64,000 bases of DNA from Micractinium sp. NFX-FRZ. Its lineage: Eukaryota > Chlorophyta > Trebouxiophyceae > Chlorellales > Chlorellaceae. Under the pieces are notes generated by a model. The model did no database searches. It saw nothing but the letters and a program-made list of their open reading frames with translations, and was not told where the DNA came from. Positions 42,787-54,976 of this stretch are shown here, piece by piece. The position numbers and the translations under genes are program-made. The stretch is from positions 1 to 64,000 of the forward strand of contig JAPTJF010000110.1 in NCBI GenBank assembly GCA_029339195.1, written 5' to 3'. The stretch's first letter is position 1. Every line of letters starts with the position of its first letter.

Positions 42787-45589
42787 TCAGTGCATGAGCA
42801 GGCGCGCGGCACCCAGCCCCGCCGTCATCAGCGCCAGCATCAGACCCAGCACATATTTGACCGTGTCGTTCTTGCTCTGCTCCATGGCCGCCTTCAACGA
42901 GTTCACCTCCTTGTCCATCTGAGGGGACGGGGCGGGAGGGCCGGGTGGGGTGGGAGGAGGGAGAGGGAGAGACACATGAGTTTGTGGGTGAAGAGGCGGA
43001 GCTGGGAGAGGCAGGGCAACCTGAGCAGGTGCACTCCCTTGTCCAGCCAAGAGGACAGGGTGGGAGGGGCAGAACAGAGGGGGCAAGCAAAGGGAAGGGC
43101 AGGGGAGGGTGGGGAAGGGGCAGGGGAGGCGCAGCGCAGCCAGGCGAGGGTAGGCAGGAGCGGGTGGTCACCCCCGTCCTTCTAACACCGCCTTAGAACC
43201 CTGCACCACACCAACAACTGCGCCGCCACTCCACCACCCGTCCCACCTTGATCTCCAGCTCGTTTGACTTGTCCCGCAGCATCTGCAGCTCATCCCGCAT
43301 GCGCCCCTTCTCCAGGTTGAGGTCCAGCCGCTGGCTGGCGGTCAGCTTGTCAATCTCATAGCTGCAGCAGCACAGCGCAGCACAGCACAACCAGCAGGGC
43401 ACGGCTTGGGTCAGCAATGCAGTGTGCGCAATGTCAGCCCCTAAGACCCATGATATGAAGAGCAAGCAGGGTGTGTGCCTGCGCCGGCACAGCAAGGTGT
43501 GGCACAACAAGGAAGTAGAGGGGAGGCGGAGCAGGGCTGCACAGGGAGAGCTGAGGTGGCTGAGGGGCGTGGGCAAGGGAGCATGGAGGGAGAGGGAGTG
43601 GCATGCACAGTCAGAGAGGACAGCTGCCGAAAGATGCCCACCACCTTTGGAAGCAGCACTATTTGCACATGCAGGTGGAGAGCAAACAGAGAGGAGATGG
43701 GCGGGCAGGCAGGCTAGCCTGGCCAGGCGCTCCCATGCGGGTCTCCCCTGCCAGGCCCCCTCTTGGGCACACATGCAGACCCCCCCTCCACGCGCCCCCA
43801 GCCCCCCCTCCAGGGCCCCCACCCGCCCTCACCGTATCTCCGACCGGATCTTCTCCAGGTTGATCTGCAGCCGCTCCGTGTCTCGTGTGAAGGTGGCCAC
43901 CTGTGTGGGGCGGGGGGAGAGGCGCGATAACAGGCCAATCAGCACCTCTCGACTCCCTGTCCAACCCCCAGCAGCTCCTGCCACCTCTCCTCATCCCATA
44001 TTCGAAGAAACCCACTCTCCCACCGACACATCCTGGCTCTTCAGCATCTTTGACCCTTGTCGTCAGGCCCCCACTAACCCCCACCAGCACCTCCTGCCAC
44101 CCTCCTCCTCGCCATACAACCTACATCTTCCCCACAAACAATGCACCTCCCTCTCATGCCCCCCCACCCTTCACCTGCAGCTCCTGGCTCTTCAGCACCT
44201 CTGCCCGAAACCCGGCATGCTTGCCCTCCTGCTCCAGAATGGACTGCAGGGGTGAGGGGGGCGGGAGGCAACAAGGGGAGTGAAGAGTGAGAGGCGGCCT
44301 GCGGCTGAGAGAGAGACCTCCAGGATGAGGGGAGGGGAGGAGGCACCTGAAAGGAAGCAGTGGAATGCACGGGATGGGGAGCAGCGGAGGCAAGGGGCTC
44401 CAGACCACAACAACTCACGCCCGCACCACTCCCTTCAAACCCGCAGTTCACCCACTCGCTCGCCACGCTCTCGCCCCCACACGTCCCTCCGCTCCTCTCT
44501 TGTGCCAGCTTGCTGGCATAACCCTCTTCCAGCTTCCCCTTATGGCCGCCCCTGACAGCCACCCTCACACCTGGTCACGATCTATCAACAGTTGAAACAG
44601 CCGCTGTCCCCTCCTCTCGGCGCCCCACTCCCAAGACATTTGTTGCTGCCCATCCCCAAGACACCTCTGCCACTGTACACATACCGACACCGCTCAATCC
44701 CCCCTCTTGTTCTCACCTTCTCCAGCGCCACCTTGCTGGCATAAAACTCCTCCAGCTTTTCCTTGTTGGAGCACAGTATGGTGGTGAGGTGGCGGGTCAG
44801 CGCCTCCGACTGCTCACGCGTCATGCCCAGCGCCTCCAGCCGCTTCATCTGCAGGGGGGGCGGGCGGGGCCAGCACCAGCAGGGTTGTGCAGTGGAGCGG
44901 GAGGGCGCGAGTGTGCGTGCATTTTCAACCGCGGCATGGCCGTCCCCAGCAGCAATCACGCCCGGCTTGCCTGACCCCACCCACTCTATCCCACCCCACG
45001 CGGCACCACAGTAGCGATCCTACCCACCCCGCCCCACCCCTCCTGGCGAGAGCAGCAGCTGCAAGCCTCTGTGCCTCCCTGCCTGCTGCGCAGGCCAGCA
45101 TTGCCTACAAAATCATGAAAGCTGAATGCCCACCCACCCACCCACCGTGTCCAGAGTGTCAATCAAGAGGTTGCGATCCACCAAACACTGCTGAGCTGGC
45201 GGCAGCGCAGCACTCTCTCCCGCCCCCCGCAGTTGCTGCAGGCCTGTGGCGGCAGCCAGCCGCGGGTGTGGCGCCTGCGAGCGGGGCGGCGCCCTGTGCA
45301 GCTGCGCAGTGCTGCTGCCCGCCACGGCTGCTGCCGACCAATACGATCGCACCCCCGCTGCCGCCCCATTTTCCGCTGCTAGGGCGTCTGTCAGGCCGCC
45401 GCGCCGCAAGTTGTGCTGCAGGGCAACCGGCAAGCTGCTGCTGCTGCTGCTGCTGAAAGCCGCAGTGATGGCTGCGCTGGCGGCAGCGCACGTGCCGCCG
45501 CCAACGCCTGCCGCCGCTGCGCTGCTGCTGCCCCAGGTGGCGTTGACGCGTGCTGCAGCCGACCGCAGCAACACCCGGGAGCTACTCAT
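42787..45589 (-). CDS. CCDC90/MCUR1-family mitochondrial coiled-coil protein (DUF1640)
   Basis: Members are inner-membrane proteins linked to the calcium uniporter and to respiratory complex assembly. Six exons (45589-45146, 44848-44717, 44243-44175, 43900-43833, 43361-43247, 42918-42787) give 319 aa. The N-terminal 90 residues are Ser/Ala/Arg-rich, like a mitochondrial presequence. The family signature then runs in order: LIDTLDTMKRLEALGMTREQ, KLEEFYASKVALEK, LEKIRSEIRYEIDKLTASQR with LDLNLEKGRMRDEL, and a C-terminal anchor YVLGLMLALMTAGLGAARLL ending three residues later. Exons 2 to 6 are small coil segments. Introns 2 and 3 hold decayed copies of the ends of exons 2 and 3. Which function the algal protein has (uniporter or assembly) cannot be told from sequence. 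Confidence 0.9.
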
Positions 45590-45996
45590 GGTCAAAGGGC
45601 TGGGTTGTGCACCCCTCAAACAGTGCCGCTGGAGGAGGGGAAGAGAGAGCCGCTCGCTGTCCTGGGCCCGCTAGACCCCCCAAACGACTGTTGGTTGCGA
45701 TTGGATCAAGATCAGGGCGACAGGAAGGCCTGCGCAACAAGGAGCGCTGCAAGGCAGAGAGGCAGGAACCCTGAAGGGCGCCACTAGGGGCTCCGCTTGT
45801 CTGAGCAGCACAAGGTGCTCGATCGCGCTTCGACGGGGCGTTGGGCAGGCCTAAGGATCAAAGGAGCGCGGCCTACTTCCGACACTTGTTCCAGCCTGTC
45901 ACTCGAAATTCGAGCGCAAAGGGCCTTGATATCGCCTTTGCAGCACACCTGCTTACAAAATACTACGTGGGTTGCTCGCACAGGGCTTCGAGCGCC
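45590..45996. promoter_or_regulatory. Head-to-head promoter region, 407 bp
   Basis: Between the divergent CCDC90-family (-) and SMP-C2 (+) start codons. No coding frame or TATA box recognised. Confidence 0.5.
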
Positions 45997-48900
45997 ATGG
46001 CGCCGCACCCTTTGGGTGCCCTGGCCGCTGGGCTGCGTCGCCTGACTGCCCTTCTGAACCAGGTCATCATAGCGGTGCTCAAGGGAGGCCCACCCACACT
46101 GCAAACGGGCCTGCTGGCGGCCAACGTTGTTCTGTTGAGCATAGGTGCGCCTTCACAGACCGGGAAGCCCTTCACACTGAGCCGCGCACCTGCACGAGGC
46201 GCTCCGATACGTGCAGACAGCATCCCGTTGCAGCGCAGCATCCCGGGATGCTGCCGCCATCGACCGCTGTGACCGTCACAACAATGGCAAGGCTTGGCAG
46301 CAACAGGGCCCCCTTCCCTTGGCACAGTCTCAGTGCTTGCCACGATCCTTTTGAGTTGGTCTGTCTTGCTCGCCTTTCTGCAGCCACCCGGCGGCTGCGG
46401 CGTGCGCAGTTTGCTGCCACAGTGCGCACGGTGCAGCAGCTGGATGCGGAAAGCCTCGCCTTTCTGCTGCGCCACCAGCTGCCCATGTGGATCAAGGTGG
46501 GGAAGGTTTTAATTACCAATCGAACGAGCAGATACGGGTTGAATGGGGGCTGGGAGCAGCGGGCAGGGCAGCCTAGGGTACCAACACGCCTGCACATGCG
46601 TTTTGAGGTTGAGCTGCCAGCCGGTGGCCATGATGCCCAGCAGCCCGGACCCTGCACTCAGCCAGGTGCTTCCCCACCACCGTGCTTCCTGGCCTGCCGC
46701 GCCTGCAGCACGCTGACTGGGAGCGTGGCGAGCACCTGCAGTCGTTTGTCACCCTGGCCTGGCCCACCTTCAACCGGATGGTGTGCGGGTGAGGCGGGGC
46801 GGGAGACCGGAGGCAGGGCGGCAGGAGCCTGTGTTGCCTGCACATCCGGTTGGGACGGATGCCAACCGTCAAATGCGTAACCTGCTCCAACCCACCCTCA
46901 ACTCCATTCCAACTTAACTTCATCTTAAAGCCATGCATCACGGGCTGCAACAGCACAAGCCACACGTTAGTCCTGCAGCATCATCAAGCGCGAGGTTCAG
47001 GAGTGCCCGGCCAGCCGCCCTACTCTCGTAGCAGGCAACCCTCCGGTCTCAACCGCACACCCCCTCCTCTCCCTCCTGTGCAGCATCATCAAGCGCGAGG
47101 TTGAGGAGCGGCTGGGCAGCCACGGCGAGTTTGGGCGCGTCTCCTTTGCACGCCTCAGCTTTGGGCGGCAGCCCCCGGTGGTGACCGCCGTCAAGGGGGT
47201 GCCGCTGCGGGATGGAGACCTGCTGGCCATGGGTGGGTGGGGGGCAGGGATGGTATGGGAGGGCTGGGAGGGAGGGTTGATCGCGTTGTGTGGCTGTTTG
47301 GCATGGCAGGTGGGGCGGGGCGGGTGCCTTGTCACTGGGGTCGGTCAGTCAGTCGTGGTTACCGGTTGCATGTCGCGCCTCCCACCCTGACTCTCAACCC
47401 ACTTGCCACGCTGGCCCCATTGTGAGCTCTTCCCACCTGCTCCCTCCCACCGCGCCACTCTCCCCTGGCAGTGATCGACATGGATGTGCGTTGGGCGGGC
47501 GAGCCTGACGTGGTGATGCAGCTGAGCGGGATCCCGGGCGCCGCCGTCGCCGTGCGCACGTGCCAGGTGCGGGGCAGGGCAGGGCAGGATGTGGGAAGCG
47601 GCCGCATGCCGACGAGGTGTCCTACGAGGAGAGGTCTGGGCTGGTGTGAAGAGCACCTGTAGGGCGTAAAGGTTCCCAGGCCCGCCTCCTGCGTCCATCC
47701 GGCTGCCTGCCTCCATCCGGCCGCATGTGGCACCGGCCCACCTGCCCCCTGGCGTGCTCTTGGCCCCATGTTTCCATGGCAATCCACCCATCCACTCCCA
47801 ACCCCTGCTTACTTGACTGCCCAGGTTGCGGGCGTGCTGCGGGTGGTGCTGTCCCCCATTGAGGAGGAGCTGCCCTTCCTGACGGGGGTCACGCTGAGCC
47901 TGCTGGAGCGACCCTACCTCGACTTTGACATACGGTGGGCAGGGGGCGGGCAGGGGGTGGCGAGGGGGTGGGTCAATAATGGGTGGGAGGGCGAGTTAAC
48001 TGTGGTACTGTTCTGCGTGGCGGGCCGCATGAGTCGTGACGCGTCTAGGGCCGGGCATCTGTATTCAACCTTTTTTGCGCTCCCCTGCACCTGTTCACAC
48101 CATGCAGGGTGCTGGGCGGCGACGTGATGTCGCTGCCTGCGCTGGGCAGCTGGCTGCGCTCGTCGGTGGCGGGGCTGATCCAGGAGCGGTGAGCGGGCGG
48201 AGAGTGCTAGGGTTTAGCGCTGGCGGGGGCTGGCTGGCTGAAGGGTGCATGCCGCGCTTGCAGGGTTGGTGGGGTCTTGCCGAGGGTGGCTGGTTGATGG
48301 ATGCAGCCAGCTCCTTTTGTTTTGTGGCAAGCAAGTTGGGCCGCTGCCTGCACATCTCCTCAGCTCTCCCCTTGCCCTGCCCTCCCGCGGTGTCAGACCT
48401 TTGCTCTTGTTATTAACGTGTCATGCAATATTCTGAAAAACCCTCTACAAAGCCAGGGGCTCTTTCAAACAGCTCGTCGATGGCAATATGCAAAAAATAT
48501 ATAAATTAAATACTCTTTACCATCTACCCGTGCCACACACCACATCTACTGCAGGCTGGTGTGGCCCGAGAACCTGGGCTGGCGGTGGGGCCCCTCCTGG
48601 GACCGGCAGCGGGCAGAGGAGGCAGAGGCAGTGGGGGGCCGGGCGCTGCTGCCGAAGGAGCAGCAGCGCCGGCGGCAGCTGCCGCCCCCGCTGGGAGTGC
48701 TGGTGGTGGAGGTGATGGGGGCGGATTTGGAGCCGAGGTGAGGGAGAGGGCGAGCATGGGGGCTGGGAGTCGGGAATGCGCAGCCAGGCTGCTGGGTGGG
48801 GGGATGGGGGGCTGAAATGGGTGGCTGTGCGACACTGCTTGCATGCCTGCTGCTGCTGCTGATGTTTGATCAGCTGCCGTGACGAGCCGTACCCTCCCGC

Positions 48901-51900
48901 CTGCTTCACGTACCTGCCACCCTCACACTCGCTGTTGCTCACCGTTGCATGCCGCGCCATGCGCCGCTGCCATGCAGGCGCAGCACGTTCCTGGGTCGGC
49001 TGAAGCCGGTCTGCAGCCGGCTGTCGCTGCTGCTGCCCTCGGCGGTGCCAGTGGCCACCGAGTATGGCGCGCACGCCATCTCCGGCCCCGCCACCGCCCG
49101 GGCGGTGCTGCAAAAGGGGCTCACCTCGGTGCAGGGCAGCACGTGCAAGCCGCAGTGGAAGCAGACCTTCTCGTTTGTGGTCAGCAGCAGGCACCAGGTG
49201 TGAGAAGGCTGAGGACACGGGTGGCAGTGGATGTCAGTAGTGGGCGGTGCCCAGCTGTTGTGAGGCCAGCAGCGGACCGTGCCCGCTGCTGTGAGAGTTC
49301 GGGAGAGCCGAAGCAGGGTTCAACAAAGGGGCACTGGGTACTTGGTAGCTCGCGCTGCTGCTGCCGCCATGACAAGGGTTGGTGCCTGCCAGCTCAGCTC
49401 AGCTGTGTGACCGCCTCACAAGCTGTGTGGCCACCTCACAGTGCCCTGCTTCTGGCGTCACCACTCACCCGCCTCCCCCTGCCCCCCACCCCACCACACC
49501 CCACCAGGTGCTCCACCTGCTGCTGTCCCACAAGCGCAGCGGGGTGCTGGCCAAAGGGATGGTGCAGGCGCTGGGGGCTGACGTGCCGCTGGGCAGCACA
49601 GAGGTGGCAGGTGAGCGCCCGGCTGCACCGGCCTGGCACGGCTTGAGCCTGCTCTGGACTGGATTGGCTTGCCTGCCGTGTGCGCTGCGTGGCATGGGCA
49701 TGCCCTGTTCTGCCTGCCGTGTGCTGCCTGACTGTATCCCATGCCCTGGCTTTGGCGTGGCCCACCCCAACTTTTGCACTGCGGTGGCCTGCAGCTTGCC
49801 TGGCCAGCCACCCTCCTTCCTCCCGCCTGCTGCGCCGCTTGTTGCACCCCTGGTCACCAAACTGCCCACTGCTCTCCCAGCATCATGCCCAGAGGCGTCA
49901 ACCCAGCCCCCGCCCTCCTGCATCTACCCACCTGCACTCCCCTCCAGTCGCCGACATCCTGGGTGAGGCCGCCGCCCAGCAGGAGTGGAGCGTGCAGCAG
50001 ATGCTGCTTGAAGCCGCCAAGCTGGAGGTGGCGGCGGCGGCGGCGGCGGCGGCTTCCCTCGCATCCGACCCGGAAGAAGGCTACGAGTCTGCCGTGGGGG
50101 ATGATGATGCCTCCTCCTTCCTGTCTGCCAGCCCAGGGTCGGCGCGAAGCAGCGCCAGCCTGGGCCTGGCAATGGGGGCAGCGGCGGCGGCGGCCAGAGG
50201 CAGCGGGGGAGGGCGGGGCGCAGGCAGCGGGGCTGCGTCCGATGAGGAGGACCTGCCGTCGGTGTTTGCGCAGTACCGGGCGCTGCACCAGCAGTACTAC
50301 CAACGGCAGGACACCCCGCCGCCCCGCTCCCTCGGCCGCCTGCTGGACCACGGCCTGAGCAGCCCCGGCGGCAGGGTGCTGGGCAGCCCGGGCGCTGCCA
50401 TGGGGCTGGGCAGTCCCGCCGGCGCCGGCCTTTGGGGCGCCGACGAGCCGCGGCGGCAGCAGCCGCAGCAGCCGCAGCGGTTGCCGCGCAGCAGCAGCAG
50501 CCGGCTGCAGCAGGCGTCGGGGCACTCGCTGCTGACGCCGCCGCCGCCCAGCCGAGCGCCGTCCTGGCGGCGCAGCGCCACGCGCAGCCCAAGCCCGGAC
50601 AGGCAAGTGCACGGGGCAGGCGTGGGTTGAATGCTCCTGGCACTGCGATACTGTACAGATACCAAGCCTTGCGTGCTTGTACGTACCACTGCACTGTTGG
50701 AGGCACGGAGCGCGGCAGGTCCTGGAGTCGTCTGGTTGCAGAGCCTCACCCACGTCTGGCAGCACCCTGCGCAGCACCTGCCATCGCCAATGGTGCGCAC
50801 CGGCAACTGGCACACCCGCCACCCAGCCCTGGCCTCCCGCACCCACCCACTCTGCCTGGCCACCCCCTTCTTGCAGGCGGCGCAGCTCCCTGGCTGCTGC
50901 CCTGCTGGACCCGGCTGCGCTCATGCAGCTGCAGATGGAGCAGCGGCGGCCAGAGGTCAAGTGGCTGTCAGGTGGGTGGGCTGGGGCTGTTGGTACTCGG
51001 GCGGCTGGTTGTGGGGAGGGAGGTGGTGGCTGCTGATCTGGCTGGCTTCTGGCTGAGAGGTTGGTCTGGCGCCAATGTCCCAGGGTGATGAAGAGTGGAA
51101 TGGGCGCGCACAAGCCTGTGTGTCTGGGGGAGGGAGGGCAGCCCGGGCCCTGCCAACGGCCGCGCGGCCTCCGCCCACGCGCCCTTTCTGCACCTCCCCC
51201 GCAGAGGAGGGTGTGCTCATTGACGTGGCGAGCGCTAATGTGCTGACCCTGGCGGGACTGCTGGCCCAGGCGGCTGAGCCGATGCCAACACGCGCCGACG
51301 GTGAGCATTGTTCCTTGCCAACCCTGCCTCTGCGCGGCCCTGTGCTGCTGCTGCAAGCAGGCAGGGCCAGGCCAGGCAGGGTGCTTTAGGAGGCTCGCTT
51401 AGCGGGACAGCCCATCTTGCCCCCGCTGCTGCTCCACCCCTGCCGTGCGACGCTGTGCCTGCTGCGCCTGCTGTGCAGACTCCCCCCGCAGTGGCAGCGC
51501 CAGCGAGGAGGAGGACGGCTGGCTGGGCCGGCTGCAGCGGTACATACTGGGGCAGGGGGAGGCGGATGGGGAGGGGGATGAGTTTGCACCCAGCCAGGCG
51601 CCCACTGCAGGCAAGCTGCACCTGCGGCTGACCTGGCAGCCAGTGGAGGCAGAGCCGCTGCCCCAGCCGCTGTTCAACCCAAATGACGCCCAGCAGGCGC
51701 AGCAGGCACAGCAGCAGCAGGCACGGCAGCAGGGGGAGGAGGTGGAGGGGCGCAGGGACCAGCAGACGCCGGCGGCACATGCGGCAGAAGGGGCGTCGCC
51801 GGCGCCCTCCCGGCGCGCCAGCTTGCAGCTGCCGTCCTCGAGGCGTGCCAGCCTGCAGCTGCCGCACGATGCGCCGGGCGGCAGCGGCGGCGGCGACGGG

Positions 51901-54094
51901 GCCAGCAAGGCGGCGGGCGCAGGCACGGTGCCGCCCTCGGTAGCAGGCACGCCAGAGCCGCAGCCGCACGGTCGGCAGGCAGCCAGCCTGTTGGCGGCGG
52001 CAGCGGCGGCCGCGGCAGCGGCGCTGTCGGCGGCTGCAGAGGCGGCCAGGCCTCAGCCGGGTGTGCTGGCGGTGCGTGTTGCTCACACCAAGCTGGACTA
52101 CGCCACTGGTGGGTGTGGGTGGGTGGGTGGGCCGTGGGCTGGTATTGATGGGTGGATGGATTCGTGTGTGGGTGACGACGCGTAGATGGATTGCAGGAGG
52201 GTGCTGAGTGTGGATGGATGGGTGGTGGTGGGGATGCAGGGGTGGCCCCCAGGACGTGCTCCCGTGGTGTGACCACCCAGGGGTGGCCGAGGGTGCTTGC
52301 CGCACGCCTGGCGGGGCGACTTTCTGACGCGGCGTGCTGAGGCGAGCAGCCAGGCTGTGTGGGGTGTTGTTGGGCCTGGATTGCAGCCAGAAACACTGTG
52401 GTTCACCCAGCCCGCTGCCCCTTGCCCCTCCACCCACCAATCCCTGCAGACCTGTCCTACCCTGTGCTGGCAGTCAGCATCGCACGGCGGCCCCCGGATC
52501 CGGCAGCCGCAGCAGGGGCGGGCCTGCTGGGTGCCTCCCCCTCCAAGCCTGCAGCCACCGGCGCCGGCGCCGGCTCTGCGGCCGGCAGCCCCGCAGGCCT
52601 GCCGCCCAGCCGGGCACCCGCTGCCAGCGCGGCCAGCCTTGCCTCGCTGGCGGCATCGGGGGCGGAGCAGCAGGTGCAGCAGGCGCAGCAGCGGTGGATC
52701 AGCATGGAGAGCACGGCGGGCAGCCGCATGGGGCTGCTGCACTGGGGGCAGGTGCGGGGGTGCGGCTCTCGGGTGCGGGAGTGCTCCTGCTCTGGCCCGC
52801 GCTGCTCTCAGATTTCTGCAAGGATCTGTGGCACGCCTGCTTCCCCGTGGCGCCTGCCACTTTGCTGGGGGGCATATGAGTGGTTTGTGCTGCACGCTGC
52901 CCCACACCTCTCACGCAGCTGCCTGCTGCCTGCTGCTCGCGTTGTTGGCACGGGCGCGCGCTTCTCTCCTCCCCGGCCAAGCTGCCGAAGGCAGTACGCG
53001 CTTGCTGTCCTCTGCCTGGTGCCTGCTGAGCTGGCGGCCCCTGGCTGGCTCCCCCCTCGCCCACAGGTCTTCTACATCTCCACCTCCCTCAGCGAGGCAG
53101 ACTGCCAGGTGCGTGCCTGCCAGCCTTCCACTGGCCTGCGCTGTGGTGAGGGTGTGGGGGTGCCAGGGAATCAGAGATGCTCCTGCCCAACCGCAGGCAT
53201 AGCTGTGCCTTGGCGCTAAAGCTGCCCATTTTCTGTGCATGTGCATTCTATTCCCTCACCGCTGCCTCTGTCCCGTGTGCCTGCTGTGGGCCGTGCGGCG
53301 GTGCAGCTGCTGAGGTTGGGCCTCCACTGCGTGTTGCTCCCAGCATCTCAACCAATTGTCACTCCCACTTCCAGGCATGCCGCAGGACGGGTGGCTGACC
53401 GTCTCACAACCTCTTTGGACACAGCCCCGCGAGCGCTGTCGCCTCTTGAGGTCTCCCAACCCTCCCTGATCTCCCGGTGCTGCAGGAGGGGCGGGTGTTG
53501 GTGGAGCTGGGGGAGGTGTCGTCGGCCACGCGCTACAACCTGTTTGGCCCCGCCCTCTACTCCCTGGACGCAATCGACTCGTTTGGGGAGGACGTCAAGG
53601 TGGGGCAGCAGGGAGGATCGCTGCTTTGAAAGAAGTCCAGGGTTCTGTATTGTTATTACGGGATGATGGTGTGGGCGTGACTGGCGTTGGGGCGGCGGCG
53701 CTGCGCATGGGGCGTGTGGCGGATGCAGAGGCATGGAAGGGGACTTGCACCCACTCTCAGCTGAGGCCGGCGCCGCATGTGAAGTGTTTCCCGGACACCT
53801 GCCCACCCTAAACGGCCGCCTGCCCACTCCCGCCATGCAGGTGTCGGCCACGGCAGAGGTGCCCCTGCGCCAGCTGCTGCGCCAGCGCCGCCTCAGCGGC
53901 AGCTGGAGGCTCAAGGAGGCCACGGCGGCGGTGGCCGAGGCGGACCGGCTCGACCTGGGGCGCGCCTCGGTGCAGCTGGCTTGGTTCCCTCTCCAGCAGC
54001 AGCAGCAGCAGCCGCAGGAGGAGGAGGAGGAGGAGGAGGGGGAGGAGGTGGGACGAGGGGATGTAGCAGGTGCAAGCAGGGCAGCAGGCGGCTT

Positions 54095-54127
<33 letters not shown>

Positions 54128-54239
54128 CAAGAGGCGGCAGGCAGCGCCACCAGGGTGGGAAGCGGTGGCTGCTGCAGGCGGGGGGGAGGCGGCGGCGGCT
54201 GGCAAGTCCGCGCGAGGCAGCAAGGACGGGAGAGGATGA
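45997..54239 (+). CDS. SMP-C2 lipid-transfer protein, extended-synaptotagmin/tricalbin type
   Basis: Predicted ER-anchored tether moving lipids at membrane contact sites. Eighteen exons give 1204 aa: 45997-46144, 46384-46496, 46709-46788, 47084-47232, 47472-47566, 47825-47934, 48108-48188, 48555-48737, 48978-49197, 49508-49610, 49948-50602, 50877-50971, 51205-51300, 51479-52108, 52450-52751, 53067-53108, 53486-53599, 53841-54239. Residues 15-50 form a hydrophobic anchor. The SMP domain (about 70-265) shows WPTFNRMVCGIIKREVEERL and LSFGRQPPVVTAVK. The first C2 starts GVLVVEVMGADLEP (about 307) but its last strand, GKLHLRLTW, comes only near 755 after a low-complexity insertion. The second C2 runs from about 905 to 1130, ending SVQLAWFPL. 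Asp residues of the calcium loops are mostly missing, so calcium binding is unlikely. Intron 11 (50603-50876) is GC-AG. The tail has Gln and Glu runs. Confidence 0.82.
49397..49440. repeat. About 20-bp imperfect tandem duplication in an intron
   Basis: AGCTGTGTGACCGCCTCACA followed by AGCTGTGTGGCCACCTCACA, upstream of exon 10 of the SMP-C2 gene. Confidence 0.9.
53995..54126 (+). repeat. Coding CAG and GAG trinucleotide tracts
   Basis: Encodes two glutamine runs separated by a glutamate run in the C-terminal tail of the SMP-C2 protein. Probably length-variable. Confidence 0.95.
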
Positions 54240-54976
54240 CGGCTGGTGTGCCGAATTGGTGCACCTGACCCACTGTGAGCACACCAGCCTCCACACAGGC
54301 TGCCACATGCGGCGCCGATGTCTAATGAGGTGGCTCTGCTGGGGCTAGCGTCTTGCTGAGCAGCAGGGTGGTTCAGGTTGGTGAGCAGCGGGCAGCTGAG
54401 CTGAGTGTGCTGAGCTGCAGAGCGTGGTGGCGGGCTGTGTGCAGCGCAGCAGACGGGGGGCTGCAGGCAACGGGTGCGCAAGCGATCAGGGAAGCAGTGA
54501 GTGGGGTGTCGTGTGGGTGGCAGAGGAGGCAGGGGGCCAGCATAACTCGTGTCGCTGGCAGGTAGAATGATGGATAGATTACGGGGATCTTCGATGTACA
54601 CCCACCCGCCCTGTACCGTCAGGGCAGCACTGGGTGAACCCCACTGCTTGCACGTGTGGTCCCATCCCGTCCTCTGGCCCCGAAAGGGACCCATGCTTCG
54701 TGGTTTCTGGGCATCCCCGGCCCCCTTCGCTTCAGGCCAGAAATTTGTGCCCCTACAGAAACTGCGCATCTACGTGGCATGAGGGAGAGATCTCCGTTCT
54801 CAATCTCCTCCGACTTGTTCGGCGTAAGAGTGCGCAGTTTGTGTGTGCTCCCCTTCTGAGCGCTTCCCAACCTGCTAGACCCGCCCCAAGCGCTGGCAAG
54901 CCAATAGTTGTGCCCCTCGTTCTCGGGAACGGTCCCGCCTGATGCTTGCGGCAGCGCCATTTGGGCTGCAGAAGTG
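54240..54976. other. Intergenic region between co-oriented genes
   Basis: 3' flank of the SMP-C2 gene and promoter/leader of the PPR gene. It contains GC-rich 54240-54560 and a more AT-balanced 54600-54900. No TGTAA or coding similarity seen. Confidence 0.4.

Noticed and set aside
42170..42922. 250-codon + strand open frame downstream of the intronless gene
   Set aside because: No motifs, biased to Pro/Thr/Leu, and it overlaps the last exon of the CCDC90-family gene on the other strand.
49854..51356. 500-codon open frame on the - strand
   Set aside because: It is the antisense of the low-complexity exons of the SMP-C2 gene; GC-rich codons leave long open reverse frames. Its composition is Arg/Gln/Pro-rich without motifs.
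54001..54126. Glutamine/glutamate tract as a separate repeat-encoded gene
   Set aside because: It is in frame with and continuous with the last exon of the SMP-C2 protein.
53348..54769. 473-codon open frame on the - strand
   Set aside because: Antisense to SMP-C2 exons 17-18 and the CAG/GAG tracts; reads as Leu/Ser/Cys runs and crosses introns.
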